Shown piece by piece: positions 10,078 to 19,519 of a DNA stretch of 64,000 bases. The notes below the pieces were generated by a model. It was not told the DNA's origin. It saw only the letters and a program-made list of their open reading frames with translations, and made no database searches. This DNA is from Paraconiothyrium sp. Pb-2020 (taxonomy: Eukaryota > Ascomycota > Dothideomycetes > Pleosporales > Didymosphaeriaceae). The stretch lies in NCBI GenBank assembly GCA_022419385.1, contig JAJUBI010000006.1, forward strand, positions 4,402,001 to 4,466,000, read 5' to 3'. The translations under genes and the position numbers were made by a program. Every line of letters starts with the position of its first letter. The stretch's first letter is position 1.

Positions 10078-12054
10078 ATGGTGATCAACCTCAAATCCGA
10101 CCTATACAAAAATCTACAAAACCCCACCGAGCAGATAGGTATTTTTACTTGCAACCATGAGGGTGAATGCGGAGATTCATGCCCTTGCAGAATCAATAAA
10201 ACCACTTGCCGCGAAGCCTGCAAATGTCCTCCAGATTGTCCCCATCGATTCCCCTATTGCGACTGCGAAAAGGCATGTGAGACAGGGTGCGTTTGCATCG
10301 ATCATGGTCGTGAGTGCGTGCCAGGCAAGTGCAGGAATGGTCGATGTATCGACGGTCGGTCCAGAGTATGCTATTCATTCAGGCGGAAGAAGCCTTGGAA
10401 ATCGCTCAGAGTGAGCAAGTCGACCATCCCAGGAGCAGGAAATGGCCTGTTCACGTGCGAGGCCATCAGTGCCCACCAGTGCATTGGGCGATATAGGGGC
10501 GATGTTATGCACGACGCGCTGCGCCCCAGTCATGGAGGGACGGCGATGACTTCTTTTGCCATCGCCAAAGGCAAGGAAGTTTGTAACCCTTGGAGAGCTT
10601 TCGGCTAACGCATATACCAGACTCGTCCATACAGGGGCTCGACCCACGCAACTTCTTGTACTTTCTCAACCATCCCTCCGGCGGAAAGAAAGCGAATGCC
10701 GAATTCAGGTCCATTGAGGGACCAAGTGAACGTTTCATAGTGTTGATGCCTCTTCGAAACATTCGTAAAAATGAGGAAATCTTTGCAGAGTATTCGTAAG
10801 TGCATGGAGCCCCTTTTCCCCAGAGGGTTACCGGCTCAGAACCACAGCACAGACTTCCACGGCTTCGACAAAGTGTCTGGAGCACAGAACGAAAAATGGT
10901 GGAAGCAGTTTCCAGATGTGAATGACTACAGCGTCGGAGAATACATCCTCATTTATGGCAAATTGGGAAAGTCGGACGACGCGGAGGTTTGGGTTGGGAA
11001 GATCGCCAAGAAATACGAAGGGGACTATTACGGCATCCACTGGATGTACCACCCTTCTCATCTCCCGCTGGTGGAGGGCCTGAAGCTGCGCAAGTGTATC
11101 ACGGAAAAGACGCCAAACTTCGAGCCATGGGAGCTCATCATAAGCGAACATGCCGGCATTTTCCACAAGAGCGTCATAATGAGTCGTGTCCGAATGATAG
11201 AGCGCGCCAAAGCGGGCAAAGAGAAGATGGACGGGACGTGGTGGTGGGACTGGGTGATAAAATACAGTTGGAAACAGGATCCTGTAACGAAAGCTACGAG
11301 CTACGCCCCCATCATAGTACCGTCCAAAGAGTACTTCAAAAAGAGGAGAGAAATAGCCGATTGGGACGTCAACGATAGGGCACAGGAGATGGGATTGAAG
11401 CTCATCAAATCGACGAAGGAGGAGAAGATTGTAAAAGGTGACAAAAGCAAGGAATCCACGATTGATGAGGTGAAGAAGCAGCTCGGGAAAGAGGAGAAGC
11501 TAAAGAGGAGGTCAGAGACACCCCTTAAGAAGCGTAAGCGAATGGTGGGAGATGCGCCCAATGACGACGACCAAGGCACCCCCAAACCCAAGCGCCAACG
11601 GACCAGTCGGCCTATCTGCCGCGACGCCGAGTCACGCTCTCACCTTGAGGCCGGAGGCGATGAGCAGACGCACGAGGCGCTGTCGCGGATACCGATATAC
11701 TATACTCGGTCAAAAAAACCTTATATCAGCGACGATGAACTCTCCGACGATGAAGAGCCGCAGGGCCTTCATCCCGATAATAACGCCGAAAGAAGGATTT
11801 CGACGTCTCCGTCTAATATACCAGACCGCAATGAAGACACACAGCCCACCGAAGAGGCGTGCGGAGCTGTCAAAGCGCTTCCAAACTTGTTACGCACAAA
11901 AGACGGCTATTCATTGCGGTCTAAAGTTCAAGAGTCAGACGACGAATTGTCTGATATCGGGACGCCAAGGATGGCGTATTTATCTGATCCTTTACCGGAC
12001 CCGCTCCGCTCACAGGAGGAACCTATTGAGGAGTTGGACTTGGCCGACGGCTAG
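10078..12054 (+). CDS. CXC-SET-BAH protein, EZH2/KMT6-like histone methyltransferase homologue
   Basis: The domain order is visible: a cysteine-rich CXC/pre-SET block (CNHEGECGDSCPCR through GRECVPGKC, about residues 24-85), a SET domain (IPGAGNGLF, FLYFLNHPS, EIFAEYS, about 105-225), a BAH domain (DYSVGEYILIYG, YGIHWMYHPSHLP, ELIISEHAGIF, about 245-350), then a long charged, probably disordered nuclear tail with basic patches (KKRKR, KPKRQR). CXC plus SET is the signature of Enhancer-of-zeste-type enzymes that methylate H3K27. Proposed exons are 10078-10582, 10621-10795 and 10848-12054 (628 residues); the first intron would be only 38 bases, and 10579-10634 is an alternative that loses conserved residues. 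The start is uncertain because KMT6 proteins are usually much longer at the N-terminus. The SET core departs from consensus, so activity is not assured. Confidence 0.75.
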
Positions 12055-12489
12055 ACTGGTTCTCACCGTACGTGGGAAACACTTGATCAAACGCAAGAGG
12101 CCTCAAGTCACACACGAAAGCCGCTAGCTACCCGCCGTATGGTAGCGTCCGGGAGGATGCCGTTGAGGAGCTAGACTTGATCGAGGACGATGGCAACTCT
12201 CAGCGTACGCGTGGAACACCCAACGACCCTTGAGACGACGTCGCTCAACCCATGGAAGCTACCGGCCGGCCGCCAGCTCACAACGTTCAGCATCCAGCGC
12301 TGACAGCACGAGTTGCAATCAACTTTAGTGTGGATATCTCAATTGGAGGCAACAGCATCATCACGTCAAAGCCCTGCTTGAACAAGCATGTATTCTGATT
12401 TCATTTCGAACCCCCATGGTCGAGCTTCTTGATCTTTTACAACCAGTACTTCCAGCATTTCTAGCACAGGCCACACCGACTCCCAACGC
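12055..12489. other. Intergenic region with a decayed copy of the SET-BAH C-terminal tail
   Basis: About 435 bases. At about 12146-12232 the sequence reads EDAVEELDLIEDDGNSQRTR, a diverged copy of the tail ending EEPIEELDLADG just before the stop at 12054. The remainder looks non-coding. Confidence 0.45.
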
Positions 12490-12787
12490 TTAGCGGTACT
12501 GCGTCTAGTCAGCGTGTGTCACGCGAGCGCATGACATACTACGTACCTTGACGAATCCAATATCTGCCGCCTTCTCCCGGAACGCCTGTCGACTCATATT
12601 GAGCCCATATTTGCGGATCACACCAGCATGCTTTTTCTCGCCGGTGACGATACTACACGTTTCTATTAGCTTTTGCACATTCAAACACGAAGCCGGATAC
12701 CAGTCAGCTTCCAGGGAGCACTTACCAGCTCCGCGAGCCTTTGCCGTATGTGCGCGGGCGCGAGTACCAGACGTTGTCGTGGGACAT
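12490..12787 (-). CDS. RPS29: 40S ribosomal protein S29 (uS14)
   Basis: This is a small-subunit ribosomal protein of the 40S head, near the mRNA path. Three exons, 12726-12787, 12547-12652 and 12490-12498, splice through introns of 73 and 48 bases with GTAAGT/GTACGT donors and TAG/CAG acceptors. The 58-residue product starts MSHDNVWYSRPRTYGKGSRS and ends with IRKYGLN, RQAFREKAADIGFVKYR, which is diagnostic. Each exon is too short to stand out alone, and the last encodes only Tyr-Arg-stop. Unlike the textbook protein with two C-x2-C pairs, only the first Cys (residue 21) is kept; the other three positions are Thr, Met and Ala, and the loop is two residues longer, so zinc binding is probably absent. 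Confidence 0.93.
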
Positions 12788-14028
12788 TTTTGACTTTATT
12801 TTGCGATGGCCTGGTAGAGGGTAGACGCGGTTCCGTGAGAAGAGGGTTATATTGGGTGGTGAAATGTGTTTTGTGCGCGAGGGGGTGGCCTCAGTACCTT
12901 GATGGTTACTTGGGGTGCGCACGGATGTTTGCCACACGACGCGGCGAGATGGAGGATTAGATCTTCCGGTGCGATCTACTCGTGCGCGGTGGGCTTGATG
13001 TTGGTGGTATTCTGGGTTTTGATGTGTTTGGCCCTTTGGTGATGAGCGGTGAGAGATGGGGCTGGCGATTTCGGAGACTGGGCGAGCATTGCATTAAAGG
13101 ATACCTTTTCGGCATTTGGTAGCTTTATGCATCGCAAAAGCATAGTTGGTGTTCTGCTGCGCTGAACAGCGAGCATGTAATGCATACTTTACACGAAGAA
13201 CTGATGCAGTGCTAACCAGGAAGGAGTGCTTATTCGCCCTCCTATCCTTGATCCTCCGATCACAATATCCTGTGTCCATCAGCGACCAGAAACAACGGCT
13301 GTCAGTAAGACGCATCATCACAGTGAATGGCACTCAATTACGCCTTATGTAATGTCGGCTCGGACATCAAGCCAAGCACCGATCCGTCTATCGCTCGGTA
13401 CACGTATTGTCAACCTCTGACATCGAATACAGAGCCCTCATTCCTCGCAACTGCTGATATTCAGCTTCTAACGTTGTTGACATGTTGGAAAGTAGACTGT
13501 ATTTGTCTGTTGATGGAGCGAGCACGAGAAGAAACCGCCGAACATGCACATGCAACACAAGCCTTCAGCTTTTCACAATCTCAAAAGGCCACATATACAG
13601 AAATTGAAGCTTACGATATCTGTTCACTAAGCTCACAACAGCTCGCGTTCCGAAAATCGTCCGGTGAAGATTGTCCTGAAGACATACGCATGAGAGGGCT
13701 TTGGTGTTGCATGAGCGGGCAATTGTGGACGCTAGCTAGGTCAGGGCATAGGTATCCTTGCGACCTCGCGAGTTTTCCCCGAGTTCTCGCTTATCGTTTA
13801 ACTTGACTGCACATGTGTTATATGATGGCGGTATTGGCGGCCGCTGGTAAGAGAGACCCGCTTCTTGCTACATTCGGTTACGCTCAGATAATACTAGGGC
13901 GTGGACCCTCACCTCCATGATGACAAATGGCGAGCCTCAGGTCCTATGTAAACCCATTCAATATTCCCGTAGAGCCTCACATTCCCGTGCAATAATTGCA
14001 AATTTCTCAAGCCGCCAATCCGACAATC
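12788..14028. other. Intergenic region, no supported gene
   Basis: About 1.2 kb. The longest open frame (13327-13806, plus) has no recognisable domain, signal peptide or splice context. The left part is the S29 promoter, the right part that of the GST-like gene. Confidence 0.5.
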
Positions 14029-14896
14029 ATGTCTGAGCAGGTTATCTTCTACGACATCCCGACCAAGCCTCCCGTCAGAGGATGGTCATTCAACCCGTGG
14101 AAAAGTAACCGCACACGTGCTGTGTGCCCTCCAGCCGCTGACTTCTCCAGTACGCATGGTCTTGAACCTCAAAGACATCGACTACAAGACCCAATGGGTT
14201 GAATACCCCGACCTCGCCCCCACCCTCAAAGCCCTGTACGCCCCTCACCACCCCACCACCTCCCCCTCCTAACGCACCCAGCGGCCTCCCCCCAAATGAT
14301 CCCAACGACCGGGATTACTTCACAGACTACACCAGCCCAGCAATCCGCTACGCCGATGGCACCTACGCCATGGACAGCTGGAAAATCGTCACCGAGCTTG
14401 AGAAACAATACCCTACCCCATCCCTCCACCTCGACCACCCCATCGTCGAAAAACTACGCAGCCTCCCCATCGTGATGCCCATCGTCACGCATCTCCTCCC
14501 CAAGGTCCCAAAGAATCTGCTGAGTAACGCTTCGGCGGAGTACTTCTACCTCACGCGCGAGGCGAGCTACGGCAAGCCGCTGCCGCAGATGGAGGCCGAG
14601 GCGAAGGAGGAGGCGTGGGAGGAGATGAAGCCTGTTGCGAAGGAGATTGGGGATTTGCTTCGGGAGGAGGGCGGGCCGTTCTTTCTGGGGGAAACGGGTA
14701 CGTAAAGTGTGGCTGTGACGTTTGCGGAGAGACTGCTAACGGAAGTGTAGTTTCGTATGCGGATGTGATTTTCGTGACGTTTCTTAAGTTTATGGAGGTG
14801 CTTGATGAGGGTATTTTTCAGAGGTATTTGGCGTTGGATCCGGCGTTTGCGAAGGTGTATGAGGCGTCGAAGAAGTGGGTGGCTAGAGAGGACTAG
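14029..14896 (+). CDS. Glutathione S-transferase-like protein
   Basis: A 240-residue soluble protein of the fungal GST superfamily. Exons are 14029-14104, 14151-14235, 14282-14697 and 14751-14896; all phases match and all borders are GT-AG. The N-terminal thioredoxin-fold half reads YDIPTKPPVRGWSFNPWK, then MVLNLKDIDYKTQWVEYPDL, and SPAIRYADGTYAMDSWKI (the segment that normally holds the glutathione gamma-glutamyl contact). The C-terminal half is helical (GGPFFLGET, VSYADVIFVTFLKFMEVL). Such enzymes conjugate or reduce small electrophiles or act as ether-cleaving transferases; the substrate is unknown. It converges with the Nudix gene, leaving 120 bases between stops. Confidence 0.85.
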
Positions 14897-15016
14897 GTTG
14901 GGAAAGGGGAGGATTGGGGCGTGATAGATGGTCTGCCATCGGTGGGCGTGGTTGTAGATCAAGCGTTCGGGTTGGAACGATGCTAGCCAACTTTGTGCAT
15001 CCGTTGACTCATGATG

Positions 15017-15733
15017 CTAAGATGTTCGATCGTGCTCTTTCTTCAGCCTCTGTCTTTTCACAGCTTTCGCATCTTTTACAGCCCTCCTCGCAGCCTTTTT
15101 CGACATGGTTGCATTCTCACCGAGGCTGATTTTGTTTCCCGTCCTGGGCTTCGCTTGCTCAACATCCATATCTAGCGGTTCGATCCGCGAAAAGGTCATC
15201 TGCAGCAGCGACAGCGCCTTCCGCAACAGCTCTCTATCATTCTGAAAAGTAAGCGACCCGAGCGCCTCCTGCCACGACAGGAAACAAGGCAGATATTTTA
15301 CTTCCCCAGGCAACTTCCCCCTATCCCCGTCCCCTTCCAAGACCGCAACGAACCACCAGATCATCTTCGTGCCCTTTCCGTTCTTCAGCGTGCGTATCTG
15401 GCACATGAACGGCTCCGTAAGGTTCTCGCACACTTTCGCCTTGTCAAATACATCTGCGTGGGCGTCAACCGGCGTAGCTCGCGTCGGCATCGTAAGCGGC
15501 AGCAGGCGGCAGCGAAAGCCGGTTTCTTCCATGACCTCGCGGACAGCTGCGTCCTTGCGGGCTTCGCCCTGGTTGCGGCGGCCTTTGGCGAAGTGCCATT
15601 CTCCCGAGTCTTTGTGCTGTATCAGGCATGTTTTTATGTTGGAGAGGTCGGAAAGGTCGAACAGAATGGCGCCGCAGCTTTCGACAAACTTTTCAGAGCT
15701 GATGGTTTTGGTTTGGGAGGTGCTTGCGGCCAT
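15017..15733 (-). CDS. Nudix hydrolase
   Basis: A 238-residue intronless protein with a complete Nudix box in the G-x5-E-x7-R-E-x2-E-E-x-G pattern (GRRNQGEARKDAAVREVMEE followed by TG), the metal-binding loop that hydrolyses nucleoside diphosphates linked to another moiety. The N-terminus (CGAILFDLS, IKTCLIQHKDSGEWHFAKGR) and the later MIWWFVAVLEGD strand fit the fold. The C-terminal 40 residues are Lys/Arg-rich and may bind nucleic acid or direct nuclear import. It resembles diadenosine or diphosphoinositol polyphosphate hydrolases, but substrate cannot be fixed from sequence alone. Confidence 0.85.
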   Translation of the reverse strand: MAASTSQTKTISSEKFVESCGAILFDLSDLSNIKTCLIQHKDSGEWHFAKGRRNQGEARKDAAVREVMEETGFRCRLLPLTMPTRATPVDAHADVFDKAKVCENLTEPFMCQIRTLKNGKGTKMIWWFVAVLEGDGDRGKLPGEVKYLPCFLSWQEALGSLTFQNDRELLRKALSLLQMTFSRIEPLDMDVEQAKPRTGNKISLGENATMSKKAARRAVKDAKAVKRQRLKKEHDRTS

Positions 15734-17362
15734 TGTTGTGGGTGGGTGCGGAGCTAGTGTAGGAGGGAGGGGTGCGAAGCTTTTGTGTGGTCCGCATGTG
15801 GGAGGCCGGCCACAACGGTAATCTAGTCCCAGCTATCTTTGAATTTGCAAGCACCGGTGATAATGTTCTGATGTGGAGCTTTGCGGCACTTTTGGCAAGC
15901 ATGCATCCACATCACATTTTCGCGCAGTTGGTGTAGGTGGGCTAACGGCATTCGTACTAGTACCTTCCATTTCGAGCTCGATGACGTAAACAAGCATCAG
16001 GAAGAGACAACGTTCACGCTGGAGAGAACAGACACTGGCCATCACTCACACGGATTGCTACACAGCCATCGTGACAGTCTTATCAGTTTTACCTCAACAA
16101 ACGGTAAGCCTAACGACCAGGAGTCTCAGCAAGCTTGCAGAAGTGATTCTGCTATCGCCGAGTCCAGTGATGCCTGTTCTCGTTGATAAATGGATAATGG
16201 CTGCGGAGAGATAGTATTCTTTGTAGCATAAAATGCTTTGAAGAGCGCCGTTTCTGGACCTGGGTGCTTGGGTACGGGGAACAGATGGGCCGTCTGAGCA
16301 GAACTGAACGACGAGATATAAGATGAACTTTGACCTCATTCTTTTACATACGACCATAGGACACTGAAAACTAGTTGTCCTGCCCACCCGCCATCTGGCA
16401 AGGGACCGTAACCGGGAAAGGGATACAGTAACTAGCCTCAAGTAGCACCCACTGGAGGACATAGTTTTCCGGCTCACCCGCCATCTAACAAGGCACCGTT
16501 TCCAGGAACGAGAAACAGTAAGCGGGCTCGAGTAGGACGTATTAACATTACGCTTTACTGACTGAAGGAAGCAATATGCTGCGCACGTTACCGCCGGCGA
16601 TGCAGGTGGGAGGGTGCACCATGCTAAACATAGGCACTGCGGCCGTCTGATGCTGGTCGACAGCACTACTACTCCCATCACCATTATCCTCACCACCACT
16701 ATTATATACATAAAGTAGTCAGTTATAAGGTAGAGGATGCGTACCCAACATCTGTGGCTTTGAAACGACGTTGATGATGTGGGCGTCCGGCTCTATACGA
16801 GACAAGCCACTGTACAGGATATCTCACGCGTCGCAAGCATCATGATCGGCGCATAGCTCGCCCTATAGCTCGGTCGATAACCTTGGACCTTGCGTGATAG
16901 GGTCCTGAGAGGAGCTGCTATAGACTGAGGCGTTTCTACGATCCAAGTCGTAGCTGTGATGGCCCGAAGCAGCTTGATGAATCAAGATACGTTTGGATTT
17001 GAGACGAGCATAGTAAGGGAAAGTGGGTCAGTGGTTCTCGCACGGATTTACACCATTATATATACCTAAGTTAGCTAATTCAGACGAGTCAGATTGCCAC
17101 TCGCGATGTGACTCGTAAAACATCATATACTATGGTATGATCTCATGCGTATATTCTTACGGCCGTCTAGTGCCAAGTAACTCCTAATGCGACAATGACT
17201 GCCATATTTTGACACCTACTACTATACTAGTATACAAGAATATCAGTACTACATATAACGCCGAAGTGCTGTCGGTAACAACACTAGAGGCTATATAACT
17301 TAAGACCAACCAGATCAAAACTCCCAACTCCATACCCAGCGGCGCTCCTTGATACCCAACAT
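15734..17362. other. Intergenic region containing a 90-base direct duplication
   Basis: About 1.6 kb with no supported gene. An open frame of about 200 codons on the minus strand (16094-16711) exists only because a duplicated segment lacks stops. The part from about 17000 to 17280 is more AT-rich than the flanks. The duplication is listed separately. Confidence 0.5.
16371..16540. repeat. Imperfect direct duplication, about 80 bases at a 90-base period
   Basis: Two copies start at about 16371 and 16461. Both contain CACCCGCCATCT, then a CAAGG..ACCG block, an A-rich ACAGTAA block and a final CTCRAGTAG, with scattered differences. The exact 90-base offset of CACCCGCCATCT (16385 and 16475) supports tandem duplication followed by divergence. 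No gene covers it. Confidence 0.7.
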
Positions 17363-18407
17363 CTAGGCACTCTTACCCTTAGATGACTTGCCACCCTTGG
17401 CGGCTGTGCCGCCCTTCTTAGGGTTTTCGACACAGATATCAAACTCCTCGGCAGAACCAGGCTCGCGCTCAACCGTCTTAATGTAGTTGTACTTGCGGTC
17501 TAGGATAACGTATTGAAGCTCGGGCATCATACCGGCTGTAGTGAGGGTTAGCATATGGGATACGGTAGGCACAGGTGTAGTGAGGGAGAGGAGGGAACTT
17601 ACTCTTCCAGACGCCCGTCTTGAGGATGGGAAACATCCAAGCGGCTGCACCGACCTTGACCGGAGCCGCCTTGTTGCATTTGGGCTTGGTCGTTTTTGGC
17701 TTGGTTGTCTTTGGCTTGGTTGTCTTTGGCTTGGTTGTCTTTGGCTTGGTTGTCTTTGGCTTGGTTGTCTTTGGCTTGGTCGTCTTAGGCCTTGCTCGGG
17801 AGCGTCCGCCGCCACGGGCACGGGCTTCGAGGGCGCGGGTCACTAGAGACTGGCCTTCTTGGTCGTGGTCCTCTGGAGCACTAAAATGGAGATGCGTGTT
17901 GTCGTCCTCATCATCCACGTCCTCCTCTTCCTGATGATGATGATGATCATCATCATCATCATCTTCTACTTCATACTCACCATCTTCGTCGTCGTCGTCG
18001 TCCTCATCGTCGTCCTCATCGTCGTCTTCATGCTCTTCCCCATTCTCCAGATTTCTCTTCACTCCCTTACTCTTAGTCCCCTTGGCTTTGGTTCCTCCTT
18101 TTACCTTGATCTTCACCTCCTTGTCATGTGTGTACTTGGCCGGGAAGTGAATGCCCTTGCCTTTTTTACCCTTGAGCTTCATGGCCTTGGCCTGCTTCAC
18201 GGCTGCCTGAATTTGGGCCGCAGTGTACTTTACACGAGGGCAAGTCACGCCAGTGGTGAGGGCGCTGGTGTTGTCGCACTTATCAACCGCGCCCTTCTTG
18301 CCGGTCTTGCCGCCTGCAGCGGCCTTGGAAGTGGCCCTGTCTTCGAGAAGGGGGTTCGCAGCCGCAAGGGCTGCAAGACCCAAAAAGAGAATGTTTTTGA
18401 TAAGCAT
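17363..18407 (-). CDS. Secreted RNase N1/T1-fold protein lacking catalytic residues, with low-complexity insert
   Basis: Two exons, 17603-18407 and 17363-17535 (67-base intron, GTAAGT...ACAG), give 325 residues. A signal peptide is clear (MLIKNILFLGLAALAAA). Residues about 50-80 (TTGVTCPRVKYTAAQIQAA) match the start of fungal guanyl-type RNases, and the last part (MFPILKTGVWKTGMMPELQY, YNYIKTVEREPGSAEEFDIC) matches their C-terminal sheet. Between them lies a long insertion: Lys/Gly-rich, a KR site, an Asp/Glu/His tract, an Arg-rich patch and seven KTTKP repeats. Aligned with RNase T1 or F1, the active-site His40, Glu58, Arg77 and His92 positions hold Ala, Met, Gln/Tyr and Arg/Glu, so RNA cleavage is unlikely. 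A role as a binding protein or effector is inference. The tail is Lys/Gly-rich. Confidence 0.75.
17685..17789 (-). repeat. 15-base coding minisatellite, seven units (KTTKP)
   Basis: Seven near-identical 15-base units run from 17685 to 17789; the inner five are almost perfect and the outer two carry single changes. Each encodes Lys-Thr-Thr-Lys-Pro in the secreted RNase-fold protein. Unit number is expected to vary between strains. Confidence 0.9.
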
Positions 18408-19519
18408 GGTGATGACGGGTCCGGCCCCTGATTCGCGAGATCGACAAGTGAAGGTTTGAACAGAGGGAAGTAAAGGAGCGAATGAAGATAGAAGCAAACG
18501 AGTGTGTATTTCGAAGCGAAAATAAAAGCGATGCGGAACGAAGGTAAACGCAAAAAGAACGTCTTGCGCCGAAGTGACTGGCTGAAGAGCCTCTTCCACA
18601 GCGCTGAGTCCCTGAGATATACCCACGAAATTGCACACTTGCGGTCTTCAGTCCTGTCCGCCGCGATGATTTTAGAAACCCGTCGCGTGGTCCACATAGC
18701 CCACCCGCCTGCCAAGGACATTGTCCGACGCATATAATTCACTGCCAAGGGGAATTACCACCATAGAAATTACTAGTATCATATAAGCGATTTTTATGAC
18801 TTATTCCTTGCACCTAGTTCCATATGGGTCTAGTGTCGGGGTTGTAGACTAGGCCGGGGTCGGCAGGGTGGAGGGCCGACCCGCTTTTAATGGCTAGACA
18901 GCTGCGGAACTTCAGTTCTGATAGCGGACTTCTCAAGCTAGAAAAAAAAAAAACGCGAAAGTCAGCGTAGGCCGTAAAAGGTCAAACCTTCCGCTGCGGA
19001 CAAACTGAGCTATCTATGTGTCTGCGGGAGCTACGGTCCATGGTGGACTCTAGGGCGTATACACAAAGCTTGTCAAAATCACCGGTCTAAACAGTTGCTT
19101 TTAAGACTATGCAGGTCACAGGCAGCAGATGATAGACAGTGTACGCTGAGACGATACGTATACGATTGTATGAGAGACGAATCGCTAGCCTCGGCTTGGA
19201 TTTAGACAAGACTGTACGAAGTATACCCTTCGCTTATTCAAACTCGGCACCGTTTGGCCCCTTTCGTGCGAGATAGCGAAGGCTATGTTAGATCGGACAC
19301 CGGGCATTGCAGCAGGGGTCCACTTTGCAAATACGGATATTGGAGGTCGCAGCATGTAGAGCTCGTATGGATTATAAGATATGCGTGTGAGTCCTCTCAA
19401 GTTGAGCCAAAACAACAGCCACCTTCCTATCTATCTCCACATTCGTTCCTTTGGCATCAGTCTGTGACTGTATACCTTCCATTCATTTTTTTTTTCCCTG
19501 TTTCCTTGTTTTGGCAAGC
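18408..19519. other. Intergenic region, no supported gene
   Basis: About 1.1 kb between divergently oriented secreted-protein genes, so both promoters lie here. A 12-base A run occurs near 18942. I saw no gene or RNA. Confidence 0.5.

Noticed and set aside
13327..13806. 160-codon open frame on the plus strand
   Set aside because: No domain, signal peptide, splice partner or conserved motif, and the composition looks like random intergenic sequence.
16094..16711. 206-codon open frame on the minus strand with an internal repeat
   Set aside because: Its length comes from a duplicated stop-free 90-base segment. The protein looks random and Arg/Ser/Cys-rich with no domain.
17685..17789. CRISPR-like spacing of repeats
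   Set aside because: Units are directly adjacent 15-mers without spacers, in frame in a eukaryotic gene; a minisatellite.
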